Origin: Streptomyces sp. NBC_00459
Lineage (GTDB): Bacteria; Actinomycetota; Actinomycetes; Streptomycetales; Streptomycetaceae
Assembly (NCBI RefSeq): GCF_036013955.1
Contig: NZ_CP107903.1
Coordinates: 1,736,001 to 1,800,000 of the forward strand
Direction: 5' to 3'
DNA length: 64,000 bases
The translations under genes and the position numbers were made by a program. Below the pieces are notes generated by a model. That model saw only the letters and a list, made by a program, of their open reading frames with translations, did no database searches and had not been told where the DNA came from. Positions 32,564 through 40,300 of this stretch are shown here, one piece after another; positions within the stretch are counted from its first letter, which is position 1, and each line of letters begins with the position of its first letter.

Positions 32564-35380
32564 CTACCCCACCGACGAGTAGGCGACAACCCCCCGCAGC
32601 AGCCCTTCCACAGCCTTGCGCGCGTTCTTCGCGACCGACGACCCCTCCGCGCCGGAGACAGGCGCCGCGGCCGAGATCTGGCCGAGGACGTCGATGACCT
32701 GCTTGCACCACCGGACGAAGTCGCCGGCCGGCATCTCCGCCTCGCGCAGCACCTCGTCCAGGCCCTTGCCCGAGGCCCACTCGTAGGCCGCCCAGGCGAA
32801 GCCGAGGTCGGGCTCGCGCTGGCCGACGCCCTCGCTCTGGGTGATCCGGAACTCCTCCTCCAGCGCGTCGAGCCGGCCCCAGATACGGACCATCTCGCCG
32901 AGCGCGGCCTTGGCCTTGCCGGACGGCACCTTCGGCGCCATGGCGTCGTCGGCGGCCCGGGACTCGTACACCAACGCCGAGACGCATGCGGCGAGTTCGG
33001 CGGGCGACAGCCCGTCCCACACGCCCGCCCGCAGGCATTCACTGGTCAGCAGGTCCAGCTCGCCGTAGAGCCGGGCGAGCCGCTTGCCGTGCTCGGTCAC
33101 CTCGTCGGCGCGCAGATAGTCCAGCTCGGTGAGCAGGGCGACGATGCGGTCGAACGTGCGGGCGATGGTGTTGGTGCGGCCCTCGATACGCCGTTCCAGC
33201 TGCGAGGTGTCGCGCAGCAGCCGGTAGTAGCGCTCGGCCCAACGGGCGTGGTCCTCACGGTCGTTGCAGCCGTGGCAGGCGTGGGCGCGGATCGCGGTGC
33301 GCAGCCGGGCGATCTCACGGTCGTCGGCCGCCTGGGCCCGCTGCTTACGGGCCCGCTCGGGCGGGATGTGCCCGGCCTTGGTGCGCAGCGCGGACGCGAG
33401 GTCCCGACGTGACTGCGGCGAACGCGGGTTGAAGGACTTGGGGACCCGCATCCGCTCCAACGGCTCGACGGGCACAGGGAAGTCCATCGACGCGAGCCGC
33501 TTCACCTGACGTTCGGCCGTGAGCACCAGCGGGCGCGGTCCGTCGTGCTGCTCGAAGCCGCGGTGGCCGTTGGACCGGCCGGCGGGCAGCCCCGGGTCGA
33601 GGACGAGCGCGAGACCCGCGTACTTGCCCGTGGGAACATGGATGATGTCACCGGGCTTGAGCTTCTCCAGCGCGACGGCGGCCTCGGCGCGCCGCTGGGC
33701 GGCGCCCTGCCGGGCCAGGTCGGTCTCCCGGTCCTTGAGGTCGCGGCGCAGTGCCGCGTACTCCTCGAAGTCGCCCAGGTGGCAGGTCATCGACTCCTTG
33801 TAGCCGTCCAGGCCCTCCTCGTTGCGCTGCACCTGCCGGGAGATCCCGACGACCGACTTGTCGGCCTGGAACTGCGCGAACGAGGTCTCCAGCAGTTCGC
33901 GCGAGCGGTGCCGCCCGAACTGCTCCACGAGGTTGACCGCCATGTTGTACGACGGTTTGAAGCTGGAGCGCAGCGGATACGTGCGCGTGCCGGCCAGTCC
34001 CGCCAGGTGGTCGGGGCTCATACCGCGCTGCCACAGCACCACGGCGTGACCCTCGACGTCGATGCCGCGGCGGCCGGCGCGGCCGGTCAGCTGGGTGTAC
34101 TCGCCGGGGGTGATGTCGGCGTGCTGTTCGCCGTTCCACTTGACGAGCTTCTCCAGCACGACCGAGCGGGCGGGCATGTTGATGCCGAGCGCGAGGGTCT
34201 CCGTGGCGAACACGGCCTTCACGAGGCCCTGTACGAAGAGTTCCTCGACGACCTCCTTGAACGTGGGCAGCATGCCCGCGTGGTGGGCGGCGATGCCTCG
34301 CTCCAGGCCCTCCAGCCACTCGTAGTACCCGAGGACGTGCAGGTCCTCGTTGGGGATGGAGGCGGTGCGCTCCTCGACGAGGGCACGCACCCGCTCCCGC
34401 GCCTCGTCGTCGTTCAGCCGAAGTCCCGCGTACAGGCACTGCTGTACGGCGGCCTCGCAGGCGGCGCGGCTGAAGATGAAGGTGATGGCGGGCAACAGGC
34501 CCTCGGAGTCGAGCCGTTCGATGACTTCGGGCCGCCCCGGCGTCCACACGCGTGAGCGGGATCTGCGCTCCCGCTCACGGTCGGCCTCGCGCATGGCGCG
34601 CCCGCGTTTGCGGTCCTGGAAGGACGGCCGCTGGGCCTCCATCCGCGCGAGCCTCGTGAGGTCGGGGTTGACGGCCTTCCTGCTGCCCTCGCCCTCCTCG
34701 AAGAGGTCGTACATCCGGCGTCCGGCGAGCACGTGCTGGAACAGGGGCACGGGCCGGTGCTCGGAGACGATCACCTGGGTGTCGCCGCGCACGGTGTCGA
34801 GCCAGTCGCCGAACTCCTCGGCGTTGGACACGGTCGCCGACAGCGAGACGAGGGTGACCGACTCGGGGAGGTGGATGATCACTTCCTCCCACACGGCGCC
34901 TCGGAAGCGGTCGGAGAGGTAGTGCACCTCGTCCATCACCACGTAACCGAGGCCCAGGAGGGTCTGCGAGCCCGCGTACAGCATGTTCCGCAGCACCTCG
35001 GTGGTCATCACGACCACCGGGGCATCGGAGTTGACGCTGTTGTCGCCGGTGAGCAGGCCGACCTTGTCCGCGCCGTAACGACGGCACAGGTCGGAGTACT
35101 TCTGGTTCGACAGGGCCTTGATGGGTGTCGTGTAGAAGCACTTCTTGCCCTGCTGGAGGGCGAGATGGACGGCGAACTCGCCGACGATCGTCTTGCCCGA
35201 ACCGGTGGGGGCGGCCACCAGCACGCCCTTCCCCGCTTCGAGCGCCTGGCAGGCCTCGATCTGGAAGGGGTCGAGGCCGAAGTCGTACATCTCGCGGAAG
35301 GACGCGAGTGCGGTGGCCTGCTCGACAGCGCGCTTGCGTGCTGCCGCATACCGCTCGGCCGGTGAGAGGTCCTCTGTCAT
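32564..35380 (-). CDS. helY: HelY-type Ski2-like DEAD/DEAH helicase
   Basis: 938 residues. The motifs in order are APTGSGKT (about 57-64), VVMDEVHYLSDRFRG, SLSATVSN, ITFIFSRAACEAAV and LTGRAGRRGIDVEGHAVV. The C-terminal DSHCT/helical region (AACVSALVYESR, AYEWASGKGLDEVLREAEMP) places it with Mtr4/Ski2-like HelY of actinobacteria. It is probably an ATP-dependent RNA or DNA helicase. I use ATG 35380, only 10 bp after the -10 of a perfect PafBC-type promoter, so the mRNA would be nearly leaderless and DNA-damage responsive. The gene is next to tatC/tatA and pafC/pafB, as in mycobacteria. Confidence 0.92.
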   Translation of the reverse strand: MTEDLSPAERYAAARKRAVEQATALASFREMYDFGLDPFQIEACQALEAGKGVLVAAPTGSGKTIVGEFAVHLALQQGKKCFYTTPIKALSNQKYSDLCRRYGADKVGLLTGDNSVNSDAPVVVMTTEVLRNMLYAGSQTLLGLGYVVMDEVHYLSDRFRGAVWEEVIIHLPESVTLVSLSATVSNAEEFGDWLDTVRGDTQVIVSEHRPVPLFQHVLAGRRMYDLFEEGEGSRKAVNPDLTRLARMEAQRPSFQDRKRGRAMREADRERERRSRSRVWTPGRPEVIERLDSEGLLPAITFIFSRAACEAAVQQCLYAGLRLNDDEARERVRALVEERTASIPNEDLHVLGYYEWLEGLERGIAAHHAGMLPTFKEVVEELFVQGLVKAVFATETLALGINMPARSVVLEKLVKWNGEQHADITPGEYTQLTGRAGRRGIDVEGHAVVLWQRGMSPDHLAGLAGTRTYPLRSSFKPSYNMAVNLVEQFGRHRSRELLETSFAQFQADKSVVGISRQVQRNEEGLDGYKESMTCHLGDFEEYAALRRDLKDRETDLARQGAAQRRAEAAVALEKLKPGDIIHVPTGKYAGLALVLDPGLPAGRSNGHRGFEQHDGPRPLVLTAERQVKRLASMDFPVPVEPLERMRVPKSFNPRSPQSRRDLASALRTKAGHIPPERARKQRAQAADDREIARLRTAIRAHACHGCNDREDHARWAERYYRLLRDTSQLERRIEGRTNTIARTFDRIVALLTELDYLRADEVTEHGKRLARLYGELDLLTSECLRAGVWDGLSPAELAACVSALVYESRAADDAMAPKVPSGKAKAALGEMVRIWGRLDALEEEFRITQSEGVGQREPDLGFAWAAYEWASGKGLDEVLREAEMPAGDFVRWCKQVIDVLGQISAAAPVSGAEGSSVAKNARKAVEGLLRGVVAYSSVG

Positions 35381-35390
35381 CGTGCTTTCG

Positions 35391-35413
35391 AGACTACCGG
35401 CCCCCACTGACAA
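35391..35413 (-). promoter_or_regulatory. PafBC/RecA-NDp-type promoter of helY
   Basis: Minus strand TTGTCAGTG (35413-35405), 8 bp, then TAGTCT (35396-35391). This is an exact match to TTGTCRGTG-N8-TANNNT, and the helY ATG follows 10 bp later. Confidence 0.72.
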
Positions 35414-35475
35414 CAGGACGATCATTATCCGGATCGATGCCTGCGAAACCCGGGATCGACGCAGCTCAACAACGT

Positions 35476-35516
35476 GGAAGCGGCCGGGGCGCCTGGTGGG
35501 CGCCCCGGCCGCTTCC
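35476..35516. terminator. Strong stem-loop after tatC
   Basis: A perfect 18-bp stem (35476-35493 with 35499-35516, starting GGAAGCGGCC) and a 5-nt loop TGGTG, 25 bp downstream of the tatC stop. It separates the tat operon from helY. Confidence 0.85.
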
Positions 35517-35541
35517 ATGTCGGGGGTGTGGGGACTGAGCC

Positions 35542-36501
35542 TCAGGTCACGTCGTCATAGCCGTTGACCCGTTCCGTGCCCGTCTGTTCGGGCAGGGCGG
35601 CCCGGCTGGCGGAGACGGTCTCGATCTCGCCGATGTCCTCGGGGGTGAGGTCCAGGTCGGAGGCCTCGTCGTCGTCCGGTCCCTCCGCGTCGCGGCGGGA
35701 CCGGCGTCTGTCGTTGGCCAGGGCGATGGCCGACGCGCCGAAGTACATGATCCAGATGGGGCCGGCCAGCGCCAGCATGGAGATGGGGTCGGTGCTGGGG
35801 GTGGCGATCGCGGCGAACACCGTGATGCCCATGATCATGCCCCGCCACCAGCCGGCCATCTTCTTGCCCGAGAGGACGCCACCGAAGTTCAGCATCACCA
35901 GCAGCAGCGGCAGCTCGAAGGAGAGGCCGAAGACGAGGATCATCCGCATGATCAGCTGCAGAAGGTCGTCGAGAGGCAGCTGGTTGTCACTGCCGATGAT
36001 GGAGAACTCCAGCATCACGGACGCCATCTTGGGCAGTGACCAGTAGGCGAAGTAGCCACCCATCAGGAACAGGGGGAACCCCGCCCCCACGAAGCCGAGG
36101 CTGTACTTCTTCTCGTGCCGGTGCAGGCCCGGCGCCACGAAGCCCCAGAGCTGGTAGAGCCAGACCGGGGTGGCGAGCACGACGCCGGACGACAGCGAAA
36201 CGGTGAGCGCGAGCGTGAAGGGGCTGAGCAGACCGTTCTGCACGATGCGCGCGCACTGGGTCGTGTCAGTGGTGGCCTCGGCCAGCTCCGCGAAGCTGTA
36301 CTTGCACCCCACCGCATCCAGGATCGGGTCCGTGAAGAACTGGATGATGTCCTTGTAGAAGAAGGCCGCGATCACGGTCGTGACGACGATCGCGAGCAGG
36401 CTCTTCACGAGGCGGTTTCGCAACTCGCGGAGGTGCTCCACGAGGGGCATCCGCCCCTCGGGATCCCTCTCCTTCTCCTTGTTGCGGGCAGACTTGAGCA
36501 A
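35542..36501 (-). CDS. tatC: Sec-independent translocase subunit TatC
   Basis: 319 residues with six membrane spans. It has the N-terminal family signature MPLVEHLRELRNRLVKSLLA and the periplasmic/TM2 region LSSGVVLATPVWLYQLWGFV followed by APGLHRHEKKY. The C-terminal about 60 residues are acidic and cytoplasmic. The start is TTG 36501. TatC is the signal-peptide receptor of the twin-arginine export pathway. It lies 53 bp downstream of tatA in the usual actinobacterial order. Streptomyces uses Tat heavily, so the product is likely important for growth and secretion. Confidence 0.95.
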   Translation of the reverse strand: MLKSARNKEKERDPEGRMPLVEHLRELRNRLVKSLLAIVVTTVIAAFFYKDIIQFFTDPILDAVGCKYSFAELAEATTDTTQCARIVQNGLLSPFTLALTVSLSSGVVLATPVWLYQLWGFVAPGLHRHEKKYSLGFVGAGFPLFLMGGYFAYWSLPKMASVMLEFSIIGSDNQLPLDDLLQLIMRMILVFGLSFELPLLLVMLNFGGVLSGKKMAGWWRGMIMGITVFAAIATPSTDPISMLALAGPIWIMYFGASAIALANDRRRSRRDAEGPDDDEASDLDLTPEDIGEIETVSASRAALPEQTGTERVNGYDDVT

Positions 36502-36554
36502 CCCACGTCCTCATCTCGTGCGGCAGGCCGGAGGTATCCGGCCTTGCGTCAGCG

Positions 36555-36839
36555 TCAGCGCTTGGTCGTGTCCGTGGGCTCGGTGACCGGGCGGGCGCTC
36601 GTCACGTCACCGGGGGCGGCCTGGATGGTGCGCTGCACCGGGGCCGGCTCATCGGTGTGCGGCGGGGCGGCGGGGGCGGGGTCCTGACCCTCTGACTTCA
36701 TCGCCTTGGCTTCGCTCTTCAGGATGCGCGCGGACTTGCCGAGCGAGCGCGCCATGTCCGGAAGCTTCTTCGCGCCGAACAACAGGATGATGACGACGAG
36801 GATGAGAATGATCTCGGGGGCTCCGAGCCTTCCGAACAT
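36555..36839 (-). CDS. tatA: Sec-independent translocase subunit TatA
   Basis: 94 residues. A single N-terminal span, LGAPEIILILVVIILLFGA, is followed by the amphipathic helix KKLPDMARSLGKSARILKSE. A disordered Pro/Ala-rich tail completes the protein. The FGxKKLP hinge is intact. It forms the export pore with TatC. ATG 36839 has AAGGTAAAG upstream. A perfect inverted repeat and a PafBC-like promoter motif lie further upstream. Confidence 0.95.
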   Translation of the reverse strand: MFGRLGAPEIILILVVIILLFGAKKLPDMARSLGKSARILKSEAKAMKSEGQDPAPAAPPHTDEPAPVQRTIQAAPGDVTSARPVTEPTDTTKR

Positions 36840-36878
36840 AAGTCTTTACCTTCTCACCGAGGCGGCTGGGTGGGGATG

Positions 36879-36898
36879 CTGTCCGATCGTTCGGACAG
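36879..36898. promoter_or_regulatory. Inverted repeat upstream of tatA
   Basis: CTGTCCGA-TCGT-TCGGACAG, perfect 8-bp arms, 40 bp upstream of the tatA start. It may be an operator or leader hairpin. Confidence 0.45.
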
Positions 36899-37010
36899 GC
36901 GTCCGACCGTCGTGTTCACAGCGATCGTAACGCTCGGGGGTAAACCTGAGGCAATCCCTTTGCGTACTCCCGGTTTGCGGTCCGGGCCTCGTTTTCCGGC
37001 CGCGATCAGC

Positions 37011-37033
37011 AGCGTACCTGCCGACACCGACAA
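37011..37033 (-). promoter_or_regulatory. PafBC/RecA-NDp-like promoter motif upstream of tatA
   Basis: Minus strand TTGTCGGTG (37033-37025), 8 bp, then TACGCT (37016-37011), an exact pattern match in the 258-bp gap. The predicted start is about 165 bp upstream of tatA. Confidence 0.5.
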
Positions 37034-37097
37034 GGTGACAGGGCGAAGTCGCCCAAAACACATCAACCCGTGGACTCACAGGAGAGCCGTCGGACAG

Positions 37098-37292
37098 TCA
37101 CAGCGCGTCCACAGAGCGTGCCGTGTGCACGGCGGCCCGTTCCAGGTCCTCGGCGGCGCGGCTGATGCGCCGCGCCGAGTCCGTGACCTGCCTTCCCAGG
37201 CGCTGCGCCTCCAGGAAGACCCGGACGGCGAGCACCCCGAGAACGGCGAGTCCCAGGAACCCCACAGCGATCGCGAACATCGGCCAGAACAT
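37098..37292 (-). CDS. Small single-span membrane protein
   Basis: 64 residues. One N-terminal hydrophobic helix (FWPMFAIAVGFLGLAVLGVL) is followed by a heptad-like helix (EAQRLGRQVTDSARRISRAA, then EDLERAAVHTARSVDAL) that probably forms a coiled coil. I do not recognise a named family. It lies between the zinc-ribbon gene and tatA on the same strand, with 51 bp to the upstream gene, so it may belong to the pafBC transcription unit. The ATG at 37292 is the only start that keeps the whole membrane helix. Confidence 0.7.
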   Translation of the reverse strand: MFWPMFAIAVGFLGLAVLGVLAVRVFLEAQRLGRQVTDSARRISRAAEDLERAAVHTARSVDAL

Positions 37293-37343
37293 GGCGCCGA
37301 GCCTAGCCCCTCCCCGGGTCCCGTCCGCGGGCCGCCCAGGGCC

Positions 37344-37637
37344 TCACGAGGGCCCGGCCAGCCTCAGTGTCCTGACCCCGCCGCCGGTGAGCAGTTCCAC
37401 GACACGCTCCCCGGCCGGTTTGCGGACGGTCACGTCGCAGTCGGGGCAGGTGAAGGAGTAGAACGTGGTCCGGCTGGTGGCACCGATGGCCAGGCGCAGG
37501 GCGCTCGCGGTGAGCTCGAAGTTGCCGCGGCAGTCCGGGCAGGCGGCGCGGAACACGACGGGGGCCACTCTTCTCATTCCGGCGAAGGCTGCGGCCACGG
37601 TCATGTCCCGCACACCTGACATCGGAGACTCGCTCAA
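37344..37637 (-). CDS. Small zinc-ribbon protein coupled to pafC
   Basis: 97 residues. Two CxxC knuckles, CPDCRGNFEL and FTCPDCDVTV, about 33 residues apart, form a zinc ribbon. The tail PAGERVVELLTGGGVRTLRL has no known motif. The frame begins at TTG 37637, which overlaps the pafC stop by 4 bp (TTGA), so translation is likely coupled. A later ATG in front of RRVAPVVF is an alternative start. The function is unknown; a DNA- or RNA-binding accessory role is only a guess from the ribbon and the neighbourhood. Confidence 0.72.
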   Translation of the reverse strand: MSESPMSGVRDMTVAAAFAGMRRVAPVVFRAACPDCRGNFELTASALRLAIGATSRTTFYSFTCPDCDVTVRKPAGERVVELLTGGGVRTLRLAGPS

Positions 37638-38701
37638 CGCCCCTGCTCCCGCCTGTCGTACAGCCCGTCCTGAACTCCGTGCGCCCCGGGCGTCCGCAGC
37701 TGCGTCCCAGGGGCGGCCCGGGGGGCGTCGTACGCCGCCAGCGCCTCCTGGGCGGCCTGTCGGGCGCTGTCCGCGAGGTCCTGCGGCGAGACGATGCGCC
37801 CGTCGCGGCCGAGCCGCAGTGCCAGGCGCCGCAGCGACGCCGGATCGGGGGTGCGCAGAGTGATACGCAGCCCGCCGTCGGGAAGCTCATCGGCGCTGTC
37901 GTGCGGGTAGTACTCGGCGACCCAGCGTCCGCCGGGGCCGACCTCGACGACCACCTCGGGGTCCTCGGCGGCGGGCTGCACCAGGCCCTCCGACAGGTCC
38001 CGCAGCTCTATCTCCGGCGGGGCGGCCGCCTCGTCCATGATCCTGATCTCGGCGACCCGGTCGAGGCGGAAGGTGCGGCGCGCCTCGGAGCGCCGGCACC
38101 AGGCCTCCACGTAGGTGTGTCCGACGCTGACCAGGCGGATCGGGTCGATCTCCCGTTCGGTGAGCTCGTCGCGCGCGGGCGAGTAGTAGCGGATCCACAG
38201 GCGGCGGCGCTCGGAGATCGCCCGGTCGACGTCCGCGAAGACCCCGCCCTCGGACTCGAAGGTCACCGACAGCCGCGCGCTGGCCCCGGCGGCCTCGCCC
38301 GCCGCCGTCTCCACCTTGGCGGTGGCCCGCAGCAGCGCCTGCCGGTCGCCCTCGCGCAGCCCGGGCAGGGTGGACACCGCGCGGGCGGCGACCAGCAGCG
38401 CGGTCGCCTCGTCGGCGGCCAGTCTGAGCGGTTCGGCGGCCTCCTCGCCGAGGGCCGCGGGGTTGTGCCACCAGATCCGGTCGCCGTCGGTGTCGATGTC
38501 GAGCAGGTCACCGCCGCGGAAGCTGGTGCCGCACATGGGCAGCACGTCCAAGTCCGAGACCAGCTCGTCCTCGGTGATTCCGAACGCGCGCGCGACGTCA
38601 CCGACGCGCGCGCCGGGCCGCTCGCGCAGATACGTCACCAGGGACAGCATTCGCCGTGTCTGGTCGATGGCGTTCACGGGCCTGGCCGGTTTGCCTGCCA
38701 C
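37634..38701 (-). CDS. pafC: WYL-domain transcriptional regulator PafC
   Basis: 355 residues. The N-terminal winged HTH is at about 12-60 (RMLSLVTYLRERPGARVGDV, then ARAFGITEDELVSDL). The WYL domain is at about 155-235 (ISERRRLWIRYYSPARDEL, VGHTYVEAWCRRSEARRTF). A WCX C-terminal extension completes the protein. With PafB it makes the PafBC activator, which drives the LexA-independent DNA-damage response in mycobacteria through RecA-NDp promoters. It follows pafB by 16 bp. Several genes in this window carry the expected promoter motif. Confidence 0.93.
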   Translation of the reverse strand: MAGKPARPVNAIDQTRRMLSLVTYLRERPGARVGDVARAFGITEDELVSDLDVLPMCGTSFRGGDLLDIDTDGDRIWWHNPAALGEEAAEPLRLAADEATALLVAARAVSTLPGLREGDRQALLRATAKVETAAGEAAGASARLSVTFESEGGVFADVDRAISERRRLWIRYYSPARDELTEREIDPIRLVSVGHTYVEAWCRRSEARRTFRLDRVAEIRIMDEAAAPPEIELRDLSEGLVQPAAEDPEVVVEVGPGGRWVAEYYPHDSADELPDGGLRITLRTPDPASLRRLALRLGRDGRIVSPQDLADSARQAAQEALAAYDAPRAAPGTQLRTPGAHGVQDGLYDRREQGR

Positions 38702-38717
38702 TTGCTTGTGCTCTCCC

Positions 38718-39671
38718 TCAGCCCTTGGCCACGGCGCGCAGCCGGTCCACCACGTCGGAACGCAGCTCGGCCGGCTCCAGGACCACCACGTCCGGTCCGA
38801 ACTCCACCAGCCAGGCGTCCAGCCCGTGCCCGTACGGAATCTCCAACTCGTCCCAGCCGTCGCCGAGTTCCCGCACCGCCGACGCCTTCGCCCGAAGGGG
38901 GTAGCCGGCGCCCACCCGCAGCCGGATCAGCGCCGAACGGTCGGCGCTCTCCCCCGCCCAACTGGCGACGGTCTCGCGGACCGTGACGACATCGGGCACC
39001 TCGGCGGTGAACTTCGCGCTCCGGCTGCGGACCTTCCCGGTGATCCGCGAAAGCCTGAACACGCGTTCGGCGCTCCGGTCACGGTCCCAGCCCGCCAGAT
39101 ACCAGTGGCCGCGCCAGCACTCCAGCGCCCACGGCTCCACCTGACGGGGCTCCGGGCGGGCGGCGGTGGCCTTGCGGTAGTCGAAGACGACCGGGCGGCG
39201 GTCCCGGCAGGCCAGCATCAGCGGCTCGAAAGCCGCCTCGTGCACCGGAATACGGGGTTCCAGGGCGCCATGGGCCTCGTACGGGTCGACATCCTCGGGC
39301 AGCCCGGCCGCGCGCAGCTTCTGCAGCGCGCCACTGGCCGCGCCGGCGAGGCGGGCCTGCTGCCAGACCTTCGCGGCCAGGCCCAGGGCGGCGGCCTCCT
39401 CGGCGTCGAGGGTGATGGCCGGCAGCCGGTTGCTGTCGCGGCCGGCGCGGTAGCCGATCTCACCGTCGAGGTTCTCGACCGTTTCGATGACCAGTCCGAG
39501 CTCGCGCAGATCGTCCTTGTCGCGCTCGAACATCCGATTGAAGGAGTCGTCGCTGCCCGCTTCGAGATAGGCCTCGATGGAGTCACGCAGCTCGCGCTTG
39601 CTCAGCGGCCTGCGCGTTCCGAGCAGACACAGCGCCAGATTCATCAGCCGCTCTGCCTTGGCAATGGCCAT
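38718..39671 (-). CDS. pafB: WYL-domain transcriptional regulator PafB
   Basis: 317 residues. The HTH is at about 1-65 (AERLMNLALCLLGTRRPLSK, then RELRDSIEAYLEAGSDDSFN). The WYL domain is at about 140-215 (ACRDRRPVVFDYRKATAARP, GHWYLAGWDRDRSAERVF), followed by the WCX domain. It is the partner of PafC; both are homologous, and in some actinobacteria they are fused. The start is ATG 39671. It is the first gene of pafB-pafC-zinc ribbon. Despite the name, its role is transcription of damage genes, not pupylation. Confidence 0.93.
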   Translation of the reverse strand: MAIAKAERLMNLALCLLGTRRPLSKRELRDSIEAYLEAGSDDSFNRMFERDKDDLRELGLVIETVENLDGEIGYRAGRDSNRLPAITLDAEEAAALGLAAKVWQQARLAGAASGALQKLRAAGLPEDVDPYEAHGALEPRIPVHEAAFEPLMLACRDRRPVVFDYRKATAARPEPRQVEPWALECWRGHWYLAGWDRDRSAERVFRLSRITGKVRSRSAKFTAEVPDVVTVRETVASWAGESADRSALIRLRVGAGYPLRAKASAVRELGDGWDELEIPYGHGLDAWLVEFGPDVVVLEPAELRSDVVDRLRAVAKG

Positions 39672-39749
39672 CGACGCCCTTCGCCTTCCCTATGGTGCTT
39701 ACGACGGATGACCGTACCGCCCCGAAGTGGCGCGGCAAAAGCCGAGGGC

Positions 39750-39769
39750 CCATGCCCGGACAGGCATGG
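39750..39769. terminator. Stem-loop between the FKBP gene and pafB
   Basis: CCATGCC-CGGACA-GGCATGG, perfect 7-bp stem, downstream of the 123-residue FKBP gene and 79 bp upstream of the pafB start. Confidence 0.5.
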
Positions 39770-39872
39770 ACCCCGGATGATCAAGTCCGGTCGAACCCCG
39801 TACCTACGCCGTAGGACGATCCGACCTGATCCCGATCACATTCGACTGTCGTACGACGATCGGACCGGACGG

Positions 39873-40244
39873 TCAGACCGCGACCAGGTCCACCACGAAG
39901 ATCAGCGTCTCGCCCGGCTTGATCGCCGGCGTGGGGCTCTGGTTGCCGTAGGCGAGGTGGGCCGGGATGGTCAGCTCACGCCGGCCACCGACCTTCATGC
40001 CCTGCACACCGAGGTCCCAGCCCTTGATGACCCGGCCCCCGCCCAGCGGGAACTTGAACGGGGTACCCCGGTTCCAGCTGGCGTCGAACTCCTCGCCCGT
40101 GCTGAAGGAAACTCCCACGTAGTGGACGGTGACGTTCTGACCCGCCACCGCTTCGGCGCCGTCGCCCTCCCAGATGTCCTTGATCTGGAGGTCCGCCGGG
40201 GGCTCGCCACCGGGGAAGTCGATCTCGGGCTTCTCGATGCTCAC
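39873..40244 (-). CDS. Cytoplasmic FKBP-type peptidyl-prolyl isomerase
   Basis: 123 residues, one complete FKBP domain. It has GQNVTVHYVGVSFSTGEEFD, SWNRGTPFKFPLGGGRVIKG, WDLGVQGMKVGGRRELTIP and HLAYGNQSP. The conserved pocket aromatic and acidic residues (Tyr, Asp, Phe, Trp) are all visible. There is no signal peptide. It catalyses cis-trans prolyl isomerisation and is the canonical FK506-binding member. It lies 56 bp after the FKBP lipoprotein gene, probably in one operon. The start is ATG 40244 after AGGAGAGATGA. Confidence 0.93.
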   Translation of the reverse strand: MSIEKPEIDFPGGEPPADLQIKDIWEGDGAEAVAGQNVTVHYVGVSFSTGEEFDASWNRGTPFKFPLGGGRVIKGWDLGVQGMKVGGRRELTIPAHLAYGNQSPTPAIKPGETLIFVVDLVAV

Positions 40245-40300
40245 TTCATCTCTCCTTGTTGCGTGACCTGCGTCGGGAACAGTCTCACAGACGAGCGCGG

